DNA of 48,164 nucleotides, from positions 1 through 48,164 of the forward strand of contig SFIW01000015.1 of the NCBI GenBank assembly GCA_004556055.1. The letters run 5' to 3'. Both the position numbers and the translations under genes were made by a program. This DNA comes from Planctomycetaceae bacterium (GTDB lineage Bacteria > Planctomycetota > Planctomycetia > Pirellulales > Thermoguttaceae). Under the pieces are notes generated by a model that worked only from the letters and a program-made list of their open reading frames with translations, did no database searches and was not told where the DNA came from. Below, one piece after another: positions 1 through 8,564 of this stretch. Each line of letters begins with the position of its first letter. The stretch's first letter is position 1.

Positions 1-1
1 A

Positions 2-406
2 GGAGTTCTCGACAAAGAAACCCTTGCGAAGGTCTCCCCTGAAGGCGGTCAGGTCGTCTGGTTCGAAATCGAGCTCGATAAGATCAACGGCTCTCTCTAT
101 CCGACCTTGACTTTTACCGAACCGCGCAAGTTGCCCGGTTCGTGGCAGGACTTCTCCCTCGTGTGGCCCCTCGAATCGGGGTACGAAGGACTCGCGAAGA
201 AGCTCGACGAATTCTCGCATCCGCTCCTTCTCAAGCGCGACTTCGTCAACTTCTACAAGGGCAAGGGTCTCGACAAGGGAACCGCGAGTTACTCCTTCCG
301 ATTTGAGATCGGCGCCGTCGATCATACCTTGAGCGGCGATGAGATCGAAGACTTCCATCAAAAGTTCCTCGACTTCCTCAAGGCGAACGAAATCGCCCTC
401 CGATAA
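2..406 (+). CDS. pheT: Phenylalanine-tRNA ligase beta subunit, C-terminal fragment (5' end outside window)
   Basis: This is the C-terminal part of the beta subunit of phenylalanyl-tRNA synthetase, which with the alpha subunit charges tRNA-Phe in the cytoplasm. The frame is open from the window edge and ends at TAA. The visible 134 residues contain the ferredoxin-fold anticodon-binding (FDX-ACB) domain: 'YPTLTFTEP..LPGSWQDFSLVW' matches the family's 'YP...RDLALVV' start, and 'GTASYSFRFEIGAVDHTLS' followed by a helix ending in 'ALR' matches its 'SLALRFTFQ..DRTLTDEE' end. Methionine or TTG codons inside are not starts, because the frame runs upstream without a stop. A strong terminator follows 13 bases later, so this is the last gene of its transcript. 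The assignment rests on this one domain, but its pattern is distinctive. Confidence 0.85.
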   Translation, partial: GVLDKETLAKVSPEGGQVVWFEIELDKINGSLYPTLTFTEPRKLPGSWQDFSLVWPLESGYEGLAKKLDEFSHPLLLKRDFVNFYKGKGLDKGTASYSFRFEIGAVDHTLSGDEIEDFHQKFLDFLKANEIALR

Positions 407-418
407 TTGAAAATTCCA

Positions 419-453
419 AGACGCAAACGCTTCCTAAACGTTTGCGTCTTTTT
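419..453 (+). terminator. Rho-independent terminator after pheT
   Basis: There is a perfect 11-bp stem (419-429 with 439-449) around a 9-base loop, followed by a T-rich run at 449-453. It ends the pheT transcript. Confidence 0.85.
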
Positions 454-645
454 CGTTTTGACTTCTCGTCTCAACGCTTAAATATTTCCTAAACGTTTTA
501 AGCGACGCGCGACGTCGTCTTTTTGAAAAAGTTGCGCGGCTATTACTCAACTTCCCCCCTGTCGCGGATGATCTAACAATTAATAGGCTCGCTGGGCGTC
601 CGCCAGTCGGGCGCACATTTTAAGACGTGATTTAGGGACAGACCC

Positions 646-1995
646 ATGACGAAGAATAAGAAATTCGCTAAACGTATCTACGTCGCGACAGCCTGCGGAG
701 CCGTCGCCGCCCTCATCTCGTGGTCGCTCGCCGACGCCAACCGCGTCGCCGGTCAAACGACCGCAACAAACGCGCCCGTCGCGACCCCAGGCGCCGTCCC
801 TGACGCGACGGTTATTCCCGCCCCAGCGGCGCCGACGAACGCCGCCCCCGCGACGACGGACAACGCGCAAATCCTCGCGACGATTCGCGCGCGCATTAAC
901 GAGTTGCAAGCCTCCCTCCAGACGACGCCAACCTCCCTCGAAGAGCAGAACGCCCAGCAGAAGACGATTCAAGAGCTTTCCGCGCTTCAGGCCCAGGCTA
1001 TGCGTCTTGAGAGCGAGGCGGCCAATTATTCTGCGTTCAAACAAGCGCGCGAAGCCCAGAACGCCTCCGTAAATATTAACGATCCTTACGGCCTCGCCAA
1101 TCCCGCGCTGAACGCTTCAAACGCTCAAGATTCGCGTCAAGCGCTACTCGAAGCCTCTGGACTCAATTCCGGAAATCTCAGCCAGCGTTTTGACGCCAAC
1201 GCGCTCTCCGTCGGCGAAGCCGCTATCTTGCGCGAACAGAAAGCCGACCTCGTCCTTCAGTATCAGCAGATTCAGCAGACCCTACGCGCGCTACAGCCGG
1301 GAGAAGAAGTCCTCGCGCAGACATTGCGTCAGGAACTTCAAACGATCTACGCCCAGCTCAAAGACCTCGACGCAAAGCTCGCTAACGCCCCTGCGACTCC
1401 AGCCCCGACGACGACTCCAGTTCAGCAGAACGATCTCCTCGCGGGAATACCCGAAGCGAATCGTCTCGTAAATCCGGATCCCAACGCGCTCAACGTCTAT
1501 AACGAACAAAGCGCCCGGATGCAGAAGGCTTCCGACGCCGCGCGGTTACTCCGCGAAGCTGGACTCTTCAAACTCGCGGGGCATGTCGACAACGAGGTCG
1601 CAAGGATGTCGAATCCGAATTATCAGGAAACGAATCTTGTCGAAGGTTCGTGGGCGGCGAGCGCCGGACAGGCGGAAGAAGCGAATAATCCCTTCCACAT
1701 CGTCACCCCCAAAGATATCGAAGGGCTAAACGCCTCGATCAACGACCTGAAGACGCGCGTCGACAAGCTCGGCGACGCGCTCTCGGGAGTCGAGACGATC
1801 CTCAAGCTCCTAACGCGTCAGCAGGTCTCGGGCTACCTCCCGCAGTCGGAACAAGCCGCGACCACGCCAACAACGGACGCGACGCTTCCCGCGACCGCGA
1901 CTCCGACGCCCAACGCAACTCCCGCGACCGCGCCAGCACCCGCCGACGCCAACGACGTCGCCGAGCCCATTGCGAATCCCGAAAGCCTCCTCTGA
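646..1995 (+). CDS. Secreted coiled-coil protein of unknown function
   Basis: I recognise no family. The 449-residue product begins with a basic segment and a hydrophobic stretch (about residues 10-30, 'IYVATACGAVAALISWSLA'), consistent with an export signal. A low-complexity Ala/Thr/Pro linker follows (35-75). Next come predicted coiled-coil stretches rich in Gln/Leu/Glu (about 78-125 and 185-245), a second Pro/Thr linker (248-258), a mixed middle part, another coiled coil (about 345-380, 'INDLKTRVDKLGDALSGVE') and a Pro/Thr/Ala-rich tail. No catalytic motif is visible. The shape suggests an envelope-associated structural or tethering protein; this is inference. It is a single gene between two terminators, with AGGGA about 9 bases before the ATG. 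Confidence 0.75.
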   Translation: MTKNKKFAKRIYVATACGAVAALISWSLADANRVAGQTTATNAPVATPGAVPDATVIPAPAAPTNAAPATTDNAQILATIRARINELQASLQTTPTSLEEQNAQQKTIQELSALQAQAMRLESEAANYSAFKQAREAQNASVNINDPYGLANPALNASNAQDSRQALLEASGLNSGNLSQRFDANALSVGEAAILREQKADLVLQYQQIQQTLRALQPGEEVLAQTLRQELQTIYAQLKDLDAKLANAPATPAPTTTPVQQNDLLAGIPEANRLVNPDPNALNVYNEQSARMQKASDAARLLREAGLFKLAGHVDNEVARMSNPNYQETNLVEGSWAASAGQAEEANNPFHIVTPKDIEGLNASINDLKTRVDKLGDALSGVETILKLLTRQQVSGYLPQSEQAATTPTTDATLPATATPTPNATPATAPAPADANDVAEPIANPESLL

Positions 1996-2018
1996 GCTTT
2001 TCTGCGCTAAACCAATTT

Positions 2019-2047
2019 AAGACGCCCTATGCCGGGGCGTCTTTTTT
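2019..2047 (+). terminator. Rho-independent terminator
   Basis: The stem 'AAGACGCCC' pairs with 'GGGCGTCTT' around a short loop and is followed by six T. It ends the secreted coiled-coil gene. Confidence 0.8.
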
Positions 2048-2201
2048 ATCCATGCGCGTGTTGGTTGAGCTTTGATTTCTGAAAAAATTCTCGTTTTCTA
2101 TCATACTTCTACAAAATCGACTTAACTTCTTGAGCCTTGCCGTATACTACAAAACGCAACTTGTTATCAACCTATTTTCAGAAGGATAATGGGAGAAAAC
2201 A

Positions 2202-2375
2202 ATGAAACGCGCATGCCTCATTCGCCTTCGCCGCTCTGACGGAGCGGAAATCTTCGGCAGTCATACGGCGACGATCAATAGTATCGTGAACCAAAAGCGC
2301 GACGAAGACCGGCGCTTGAGTCGTTTTTTTTGCCACCTTGTACTTCAACTAAAAGATTGCGCAACCGTTCGTTGA
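2202..2375 (+). CDS. Possible 57-residue leader reading frame before the UvrA-like gene
   Basis: The frame starts at an ATG preceded by 'GAAGGATAATGGGAGAAAACA', a purine-rich stretch that could bind ribosomes, and ends 19 bases before the UvrA-like ATG. The product is basic (seven Arg in the first 40 residues) and matches nothing I know. Inside it lies a small hairpin (about 2230-2247) and a GC stem at 2295-2300/2312-2317 followed by eight T, which could act as an attenuator. Codon use is only partly like that of neighbouring genes. It may be a leader peptide or chance. The rest of 2048-2394 shows only a 'TATACT' box at 2143-2148 without a convincing -35 partner. Confidence 0.3.
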   Translation: MKRACLIRLRRSDGAEIFGSHTATINSIVNQKRDEDRRLSRFFCHLVLQLKDCATVR

Positions 2376-2394
2376 AGAGAATTGAGAAGAAGCG

Positions 2395-4872
2395 ATGATT
2401 GAAAAAATACTCGTGCGCGGCGCGAAGGTCCATAATCTCAAAAACGTCGACGTCGATATCCCGCTTAATAAAATCGTCGGAATTGTCGGCGTCTCCGGCT
2501 CCGGAAAATCCTCGTTGGCGCTTGGAGTCCTCTACGCAGAAGGCTCGCGACGCTATCTCGAAGCGCTTTCCGCCTACGCTCGTCGACGCATGACGCAGGC
2601 GGCGAAAGCATGCGTCGACGACGTCCTTTACGCCCCCGCCGCGCTCGCTCTGCATCAACGCCCCGCGACGCCAGGCGTTCGCAGCACCTTCGGCACGGGG
2701 ACGGAGCTCTTCAACACTCTTCGACTCATGTATTCGCGCTTGGCGAATCATCGCTGTCCCAACGGACATTATCTTCCCCCGACTTTAGCGGTCGCCGCTG
2801 AAAAGGAGCTCGCGTGCCACGTGTGCGGAGCTCGTTTCTACGCGCCTTCTGCGGAAGAACTCGCCTTCAACTCCCAAGGCGCGTGTCCAAAATGCTCCGG
2901 CACGGGGCGCGCGCGTTCCGTTAATATTGACGCGCTCGTCCCCGACGACTCCCTGACGATCGATGAAGGCGCCGTCGCTCCCTGGAAGACGCTGATGTGG
3001 TCCCTTATGACCGACGTCTGTCGCGAAATGGGAGTGCGCACCGACGTTCCATTCCGTCTCCTCTCCCCCAAGGAAAAAGAGATCGTCTACCATGGCCCCG
3101 CGCTCAAAAAACACATCCTCTACCGTCCGAAAAACTCCGAGGGCGCGACGGAGCTCGACTTTACCTATTACAACGCCGTCTACACGGTGGAAAACGCCCT
3201 CGCGAAGGTCAAGGACGAAAAGGGAATGAAGCGCGTCGAAAAGTTCTTAAAAGAAGGACTCTGCCCCGACTGTCATGGAACGCGACTCTCCGCTGCGGCG
3301 CGCGCCCCGAAACTCCGCGGGATATCCCTCGACGAAGCGTGCGCGATTCCCCTCGCCGAGCTCGTCGCATGGGTCGGCGGCGTTCCTGCCTCCCTTCCGG
3401 AAGAGATGCGCGCGATGGCTGAAAACATCGTCGACGCCTTCCAAACGCCCGCCAAGCGTCTCTTAGATCTCGGACTAGGATACTTGACTCTCGATCGTTC
3501 CGCAGCGACTCTCTCGACGGGGGAACGACAGCGTATGCAACTCGCTCGCGCCGTGCGCAACCGCACGACCGGCGTTCTCTACGTCCTCGACGAGCCCTCT
3601 ATCGGCCTTCATCCGGCGAATATCGTCGGCCTAAAAGGAGTGATGCGCGATCTTATCGCGGACGGCAACACCGTCGTCTTGGTCGACCACGACGTCCAAA
3701 TCCTCCGCGAAGCCGACTGGTTCGTCGAGATGGGGCCTGAAGCGGGCGCAAAAGGCGGACGCGTGATCGCCCAAGGGACGCGCGACGCGATCGAAGCGAA
3801 CCCCGCGTCGCAAATCGGCCCCTTCCTTGCCGACAAGGAAAATGCGCCTCAGCGTCCGCCTGTTCCGCAAGGAGAGATCTTCGAACGCGGCGTCATCCGC
3901 ATGGAGACGTCCGCGATTCACACCGTCAAGCCGCTGACCGTCGAGATACCCAAGGGGCGCCTCACGGTCGTAACGGGCGTCTCCGGCTCCGGAAAAACGA
4001 CGATGGTGTTGGAGTCGCTCGTTCCGGCGCTCGACGCAAAGCTTAAGGGCGAAGCGCTCCCGTCGCACGTTTGCGCTATCAACGCGGAAGGGATCGAACG
4101 CGTCAAGCTCATCGACGCGACTCCCATCGGCGTGAACGTCCGCTCCACCGTCGCGACATACGCGGGAATTCACGACGAGCTGCGAAAACTCTACGCAAAG
4201 TCGCAAGACGCGAAGGACGCAGGATTCAAAGCGGGAGATTTCTCCTACAATTCCGGCTCCCTGCGATGCCCCGAATGCGACGGCACGGGAGTCGTCAATC
4301 TTGACGTTCAATTCCTGCCCGACGTCAACATACCCTGTCCCGACTGCCGCGGATCGCGCTATTCGAAGCTCGCCTATGACGTCAAACTCGTCAATAAGTC
4401 GGGCGCTAGCGTTTCTCTTCCGGAGTTGATGGCGATGGACGTAGTCTCCGCCCTTGAATTCACGAAAGAGATGAAGTCGGTAAATCAGAAATTGCAGATT
4501 CTTCAGCGTTTAGGGCTTGGATATCTCACCCTTGGCGAAGAAACGCCGAGTCTCTCAGGGGGCGAGGCGCAGCGTCTAAAATTGGCGAGCGAGATCGGCA
4601 AGACGCAAAGCGATTCGATCTTTGTCTTCGACGAACCGTCAATAGGGCTCCATCCGCTCGACGTGCGCGTCCTTTTACGCGTCTTCCAAGCGCTTCTAGA
4701 CGTCGGCGCGACCGTCGTCGTCATCGAACATGATCTCGACGTGATCCGCGCCGCCGACTACGTCGTCGATATGGGCCCAGAAGGGGGCGAAAAAGGGGGC
4801 GAAATCGTCGCCTGCGGAGCCCCCGACGCGTTAAAAAATTTTCCGCGAAGCGTCACCGCCAAATTTCTATAA
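2395..4872 (+). CDS. UvrA2-like (class II) ABC ATPase, excinuclease subunit A paralogue
   Basis: The product is a DNA-damage-recognition type ABC ATPase of the UvrA family with two fused nucleotide-binding domains. Visible motifs are Walker A 'GVSGSGKSS' (about 33) and signature 'LSTGERQRMQLARA' (about 373) with Walker B 'LYVLDEPSIGLHP', then a second Walker A 'GVSGSGKTT' (about 528), signature 'LSGGEAQRLKLASEIG' (about 720) and Walker B 'IFVFDEPSIGLHP'. A canonical zinc module C-x2-C-x19-C-x2-C starts near residue 624. At 825 residues it is well short of the usual 930-950. After 'LMYSRLANHRCPNGH' it passes almost directly to the first zinc region, so the UvrB-binding domain appears to be missing. 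That is the pattern of UvrA2/DrrC-type paralogues, linked to drug or crosslink tolerance rather than the core UvrABC pathway. It is not adjacent to uvrB or uvrC. Confidence 0.85.
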   Translation: MIEKILVRGAKVHNLKNVDVDIPLNKIVGIVGVSGSGKSSLALGVLYAEGSRRYLEALSAYARRRMTQAAKACVDDVLYAPAALALHQRPATPGVRSTFGTGTELFNTLRLMYSRLANHRCPNGHYLPPTLAVAAEKELACHVCGARFYAPSAEELAFNSQGACPKCSGTGRARSVNIDALVPDDSLTIDEGAVAPWKTLMWSLMTDVCREMGVRTDVPFRLLSPKEKEIVYHGPALKKHILYRPKNSEGATELDFTYYNAVYTVENALAKVKDEKGMKRVEKFLKEGLCPDCHGTRLSAAARAPKLRGISLDEACAIPLAELVAWVGGVPASLPEEMRAMAENIVDAFQTPAKRLLDLGLGYLTLDRSAATLSTGERQRMQLARAVRNRTTGVLYVLDEPSIGLHPANIVGLKGVMRDLIADGNTVVLVDHDVQILREADWFVEMGPEAGAKGGRVIAQGTRDAIEANPASQIGPFLADKENAPQRPPVPQGEIFERGVIRMETSAIHTVKPLTVEIPKGRLTVVTGVSGSGKTTMVLESLVPALDAKLKGEALPSHVCAINAEGIERVKLIDATPIGVNVRSTVATYAGIHDELRKLYAKSQDAKDAGFKAGDFSYNSGSLRCPECDGTGVVNLDVQFLPDVNIPCPDCRGSRYSKLAYDVKLVNKSGASVSLPELMAMDVVSALEFTKEMKSVNQKLQILQRLGLGYLTLGEETPSLSGGEAQRLKLASEIGKTQSDSIFVFDEPSIGLHPLDVRVLLRVFQALLDVGATVVVIEHDLDVIRAADYVVDMGPEGGEKGGEIVACGAPDALKNFPRSVTAKFL

Positions 4873-4974
4873 TACCGGAGTCATGACCTCTAGCGAACGG
4901 TTCGTGCGCGTGATGAACGACCTTGACTCCCAATTCCTCTCGAGAGCAGCCGCGAACATCAACGCGTTTTCAGA

Positions 4975-5017
4975 TAAAAAAGCCCCGCGACAGTCGCCAT
5001 TACCGTCGCGGGGGTCT
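4975..5017. terminator. Bidirectional terminator between convergent genes
   Basis: A 10-bp GC stem ('GCCCCGCGAC' with 'GTCGCGGGG') is flanked by A/T on both sides. On the minus strand it runs into 'GGGGCTTTTTT', so it mainly ends the serine acetyltransferase gene and also shields the UvrA-like gene. Confidence 0.8.
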
Positions 5018-5060
5018 TACATTCAAAAGGATTGCGCAGCGTTCGCGTCGGCGCTATCGA

Positions 5061-6005
5061 TTAATGGCGCATGCGCGTAACGAGCTTCGGTTCCTCAATG
5101 AGAACCGTCGAATTCGGCGCGACGGACTCCGTAATCCAAACGCTCGATCCGATCGTCGAGTTGCGCCCGATCACCACGTCCCCGCCGAGGATCGTCGCGT
5201 TCGCGTACACGACGACGTTGTCTTCCAGCGTTGGATGACGCTTCGTATTGCGCACAAGATCTCCGTTCGAGTCTCTCTTAAAGCTCAACGCGCCGAGGGT
5301 CACCCCTTGATAGAGCTTAACCCAGTCGCCGATCTCGCACGTTTCGCCGATCACCACGCCGGTGCCGTGATCAATGAAGAAATGATCGCCGATCTTCGCG
5401 CCGGGGTGAATGTCGATTCCCGTGTTCGAATGAGCGTATTCGGTCATGATGCGCGGAATAAGGGGAACGCCGAGCTCCCAAAGAACGCGCGCGACGCGGT
5501 ACACGACAATCGCGTCGAAGCCGGGGTAGCAGAAGACGACCTCGTCCGTCGACTTGCACGCGGGATCACCTTTAATCGCGGCCTCGACGTCCATCGCCAA
5601 TTGGAGGCGAAGTTCGGGGATCCGTCGCAAGAATTCGCGGGTAATTTCCTCGCCGCCGAGTTGAACGCGCTGGCGCAAAAACGCGTCGCAAGAAATCGCC
5701 CCTTCGCAGAGCGCGCGCGCTATTTGCGCGCTGAGCGTCTCGAAAACGTCGTCTACAAGACAGCCGACGTAATATTCTATATTCGACGTGTCAAGGCGAT
5801 CGCGACGACGATAGCCGGGAAAAAGGATTTCGTTGAGGTCGTTCAGCACGTGAACGATCGCTTCTTTATTCGGGAGAGGACAACAATCGAGACGACTCGT
5901 CGAACGCGTTAGGGCGTACGACGCGACAATATTCTTCGTAATCTCTGGAAGAGTCGAACGAACCGAAGTCGATCCGTTCCCGACAACGGGTATTTCTGAC
6001 GTCAT
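5061..6005 (-). CDS. cysE: Serine O-acetyltransferase
   Basis: The enzyme transfers acetyl from acetyl-CoA to L-serine, giving O-acetylserine, the first step of cysteine synthesis in the cytoplasm. The C-terminal half is a left-handed parallel beta-helix built from hexapeptide repeats (about residues 195-300, e.g. 'GAKIGDHFFIDHGTGVVIGE'). Asp198 and His213 are spaced 15 apart as the catalytic Asp/His pair is in E. coli CysE. An alpha-helical N-terminal domain (about 40-185) carries 'DPACKSTDEVVFCYPGF', matching the long EpsC/SrpH-like form. It stands alone: I see no cysK next to it. The start is supported by GGGAG about nine bases upstream and a strong promoter further up. The short C-terminal tail ends 'LVTRMRH', not in the Ile typical of CysK-binding tails. 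Confidence 0.92.
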   Translation of the reverse strand: MTSEIPVVGNGSTSVRSTLPEITKNIVASYALTRSTSRLDCCPLPNKEAIVHVLNDLNEILFPGYRRRDRLDTSNIEYYVGCLVDDVFETLSAQIARALCEGAISCDAFLRQRVQLGGEEITREFLRRIPELRLQLAMDVEAAIKGDPACKSTDEVVFCYPGFDAIVVYRVARVLWELGVPLIPRIMTEYAHSNTGIDIHPGAKIGDHFFIDHGTGVVIGETCEIGDWVKLYQGVTLGALSFKRDSNGDLVRNTKRHPTLEDNVVVYANATILGGDVVIGRNSTIGSSVWITESVAPNSTVLIEEPKLVTRMRH

Positions 6006-6049
6006 TAAAAAACTCCCGATAGTAACGACATAGAACGCGCAGTTCGTCT

Positions 6050-6077
6050 ATTATCGGACGAGAGCGATCTTTGTCAA
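6050..6077 (-). promoter_or_regulatory. Sigma-70-type promoter for cysE
   Basis: Read on the minus strand, a perfect -35 TTGACA (6072-6077) is followed after 16 bases by -10 GATAAT (6050-6055). Transcription would begin about 40 bases before the cysE start codon. Confidence 0.7.
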
Positions 6078-6108
6078 GAATCGTCGCGACGCGCAAACGA
6101 CGCGCGTA

Positions 6109-6137
6109 TTGTCCTAGACGCTTAACTCGAGTATAAT
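6109..6137 (+). promoter_or_regulatory. Sigma-70-type promoter for the membrane protein/alkD-like pair
   Basis: TTGTCC (6109-6114), a 17-base spacer and a perfect TATAAT (6132-6137) face the gene at 6184. It lies back to back with the cysE promoter in a 178-base divergent region. Confidence 0.65.
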
Positions 6138-6183
6138 AGAGAACAAATTATATCAACTACAAAGATATGGGGGCGGACGTCAT

Positions 6184-7488
6184 ATGAACAGCAATACCGA
6201 CGAAAGACGCGACGATTTTGTTTCAGACGCATCTCAAGCGCAAGACGATCAAGCGCCGGAAGAGAACGCCAAATTTATCCTCAAAAACGATCCTCAGACA
6301 GGCCTTCACCTTGACGAAGGAGATAGCGACGACTGCTATGAAATCAGCGCCAGCCAGGAGGCTCCCGAACCTCCGACGCCCCCGAAGCCCGAAATAGAGG
6401 AACCAGCGCCCGGCGCCGACGACGTATACGCCCTTGCCGAACCCGAACCGCGTCCGACGCCCGACCAGGGTATCGCTCCGAAAGAACCTGGCGGCGGAGT
6501 TGCTCCTGCGGCGAGCCGCGCCAAATCGAATAAACGCGCAAAGAGCGACGAAGAGGACGACGTTTCCGTCGAGTCCCTCTATGAACGCCGACGTCGCGCC
6601 CTCGCAGAAGAAGAAGAGCAGAAGTTGATCGTTGAACGCGATCCCCTCCCCCCCCTCCCATTCTGGACGGATATCTTCAAGCCTTTCCGTTCCGCAGGGT
6701 TCCTCGCGCGCGCCGGGATGATCGCCGGCACAATCTTTGTTCCCCTTTTGATCGTCGCTTATATTTTTACGCGAGTTCTCTCAACCGACGTCGCGGGAGC
6801 GCTCGCCGAGAACCCCGATGCATCGGCGTGGAAAGCGTATTGGGAAAGCCTCTGGAGCGCGCGCTACTTCTTCATTCCCTTCTGTTTCGTCTGGGGAATT
6901 TTCGCCGTTCCCCTCTCCGTTCAGATCTTTGTCGACACGGCGAGCGGCGCGGACGAAATCAACGACTGGCCTGAATTTAGCGTCGTGGGCGCGATCGGTC
7001 AGTTTCTATGGATCGCGTGCCTCGTCGTTCTCGCGGGTATTCCCGGCGCGTTCCTCTTCCCCGCGTTCGGAGCCGATCCGTTCCTCGGGATGGTCGTCTC
7101 CGCGACTATTCTCGCGCCAATCTTCTACCTCTCGTGCATGCAGGCTGACGAACTCTTTGCGCTCGTTACGAAAGACGTCGCGTTGAGCCTCAAGAGAACG
7201 TTCAAGAGCTGGTGCGTCTTCCTAGGAATTGGCTTCCTCTTCCTCATTGGAACGCTAACGATCTCCGCGTTCCTGATCCATGGCCCCATCTCGATCGAAG
7301 GAAGCGCGCAAGTGAGCTTCCCGCGCGTCGCGATAAACGCCGCGATACTCGCCGTCTTCTTTAGCGTCATACCGGCCCTCTATCTTCGATTCTTAGGAAG
7401 ACTCGCGTGGATTATCGAAGACGACGTTCGCGCAAGAATTAAGGAACAAGAGGAAAAAGAAGCGCAAGCGGAATTAAAAGATGAGTAA
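6184..7488 (+). CDS. Integral membrane protein with a long acidic cytoplasmic N-terminus
   Basis: I do not recognise the family. Residues 1-155 are hydrophilic and strongly acidic with Pro-rich stretches and no hydrophobic segment, so probably disordered and cytoplasmic. From about residue 175 there are six or seven membrane helices: 'MIAGTIFVPLLIVAYIF', 'YFFIPFCFVWGIFAVPLSV', 'FLWIACLVVLAGIPGAFLF', 'MVVSATILAPIFYLSCMQ', 'SWCVFLGIGFLFLIGTL' and 'AAILAVFFSVIPALYLRFL'. The C-terminus is charged (Lys/Glu). No transport or catalytic motif is visible. Its stop codon lies inside the next gene (8-base overlap), so it is translated together with the AlkD-like protein. The promoter at 6109 and 'GGGGGCGGA' upstream of the ATG support this start. 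Confidence 0.8.
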   Translation: MNSNTDERRDDFVSDASQAQDDQAPEENAKFILKNDPQTGLHLDEGDSDDCYEISASQEAPEPPTPPKPEIEEPAPGADDVYALAEPEPRPTPDQGIAPKEPGGGVAPAASRAKSNKRAKSDEEDDVSVESLYERRRRALAEEEEQKLIVERDPLPPLPFWTDIFKPFRSAGFLARAGMIAGTIFVPLLIVAYIFTRVLSTDVAGALAENPDASAWKAYWESLWSARYFFIPFCFVWGIFAVPLSVQIFVDTASGADEINDWPEFSVVGAIGQFLWIACLVVLAGIPGAFLFPAFGADPFLGMVVSATILAPIFYLSCMQADELFALVTKDVALSLKRTFKSWCVFLGIGFLFLIGTLTISAFLIHGPISIEGSAQVSFPRVAINAAILAVFFSVIPALYLRFLGRLAWIIEDDVRARIKEQEEKEAQAELKDE

Positions 7489-8254
7489 TTTTAACGCGTC
7501 CGCTTCAAAGACCGAACCCCTAAACTTAACCCGACGCGTCAATCCCCTCGAGGCGCTCCGCGAAGTCTTCGCTCCCTGCGTCGATTTAAACTACGCTCGA
7601 TTCGCTCGTTCCGGACTCCCGAAAGAAGCCCTCTCCCCTGTGCTTGGATTGCGAGTTCCTCTCTTGCGTTCAATCGCCAACCGCATCGAAAAAAGCGAGA
7701 TCGAAGGGACGATCGCGACGCTTCTGCGCGCGGGCCCCGAAGCGCTCGAGGAGCGGCTCTTCGTCGCTATTCTCATTGGCAGACTCCGCGTACCGATCGA
7801 GGCAAAGTTTCCCCTCCTTCGAGCGTTCTTACCCTTCGTCGACTCGTGGATGGTCTGCGACGAGCTCGCCGCGTTCGTCAAACCTCTTCCAAAAGAGAAG
7901 GAGCTCTTTTGGAGTTTCCTCGGGAACTTATGCGACGAGGGCTCGCCGTACGCAACGCGCTATGGGCTCGTTAGCGTCCTGAAGTATTACATGGACGCGA
8001 GCTGGATCGAAGAGGTTTTGTCGCGCGCGGAGACGGTCGCGCGGCGTAAGATCGACGCCCGGTGCGTAGAGACGGCGCTCGCGTGGCTCGTCGCGGAGGT
8101 CGCCGCGCGTTTCCCTGATCGTGCGTCGGCGTTCTTGCGTGAAGAAATCCTCTCCCCTCGCTCGAAAAGAATGGCAATTCAGAAGGGGCTCGAATCGTTG
8201 CGCGTCGCAGACGACGTGAAGGCGGAACTTAAGAGTATGCGCAAAAGCGACTGA
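7481..8254 (+). CDS. DNA alkylation repair protein, AlkD-like HEAT-repeat glycosylase
   Basis: This protein looks like an AlkD-family DNA glycosylase, a solenoid of HEAT-like repeats that removes alkylated purines such as 3- and 7-methyl adducts. Family features visible in the 257 residues are 'GLRVPLLRSIANRI' near residue 50 (family pattern 'G.R.P.LR.IAK'), 'FVDSWMVCDELA' near 125 (family 'IDNW..CD'), 'TRYGLVSVLKYYM' near 160, 'ETALAWLVAEVAARFP' near 205, and 'AIQKGLESLRV' near 235. The Trp and Asp of the second motif are the residues that contact DNA and the lesion in AlkD. It overlaps the preceding membrane-protein gene by 8 bases. A terminator follows 36 bases after the stop. The family call is good; the substrate is inferred. 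Confidence 0.8.
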   Translation: MSNFNASASKTEPLNLTRRVNPLEALREVFAPCVDLNYARFARSGLPKEALSPVLGLRVPLLRSIANRIEKSEIEGTIATLLRAGPEALEERLFVAILIGRLRVPIEAKFPLLRAFLPFVDSWMVCDELAAFVKPLPKEKELFWSFLGNLCDEGSPYATRYGLVSVLKYYMDASWIEEVLSRAETVARRKIDARCVETALAWLVAEVAARFPDRASAFLREEILSPRSKRMAIQKGLESLRVADDVKAELKSMRKSD

Positions 8255-8287
8255 GGGGGACGTCCCAGCTTAAAAAAACGACAAAAC

Positions 8288-8323
8288 AAAAAACGCCGAG
8301 ACTATTCGTTCTCGGCGTTTTTA
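8288..8323 (+). terminator. Rho-independent terminator after the AlkD-like gene
   Basis: A perfect stem 'AAACGCCGAGA' with 'TCTCGGCGTTT' (8291-8301/8310-8320) runs into T. The A-rich 5' flank would let it work on the minus strand too. Confidence 0.85.
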
Positions 8324-8564
8324 TAACGGTAGAAGTCATAATGTTGAGCGGAAACGTTCGCGGCGGTCTCAACCCAAAAAAACCGCCTTGGACGCGTGCG
8401 CCGCAGAGTTATCCACGACGCGTCGCTACTTCTGGGAAAGCGGACCGACGATCCGTTGCCTTCGTCTTCGTCCTACTTGCAAAATTAACAACCCAAACTA
8501 TTGCAAGCGCGCTACCTTCCCAACTTCTTATTCCTTCACCGTTTGCGTTCGGTTCGCTCCAGAC
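8324..8564. other. Intergenic stretch without a recognisable gene
   Basis: Between the AlkD terminator and the 81-residue minus-strand frame I see no ribosome site followed by a frame with local codon use, no RNA gene and no repeat. A weak inverted repeat 'GGCGGT...ACCGCC' lies near 8363-8386 but has no T run after it. Confidence 0.5.

Noticed and set aside
4923..5912. 329-codon plus-strand frame
   Set aside because: It lies across the cysE gene and its terminator. The product is Arg/Asp-rich with no domain, while cysE has clear catalytic motifs and a promoter.
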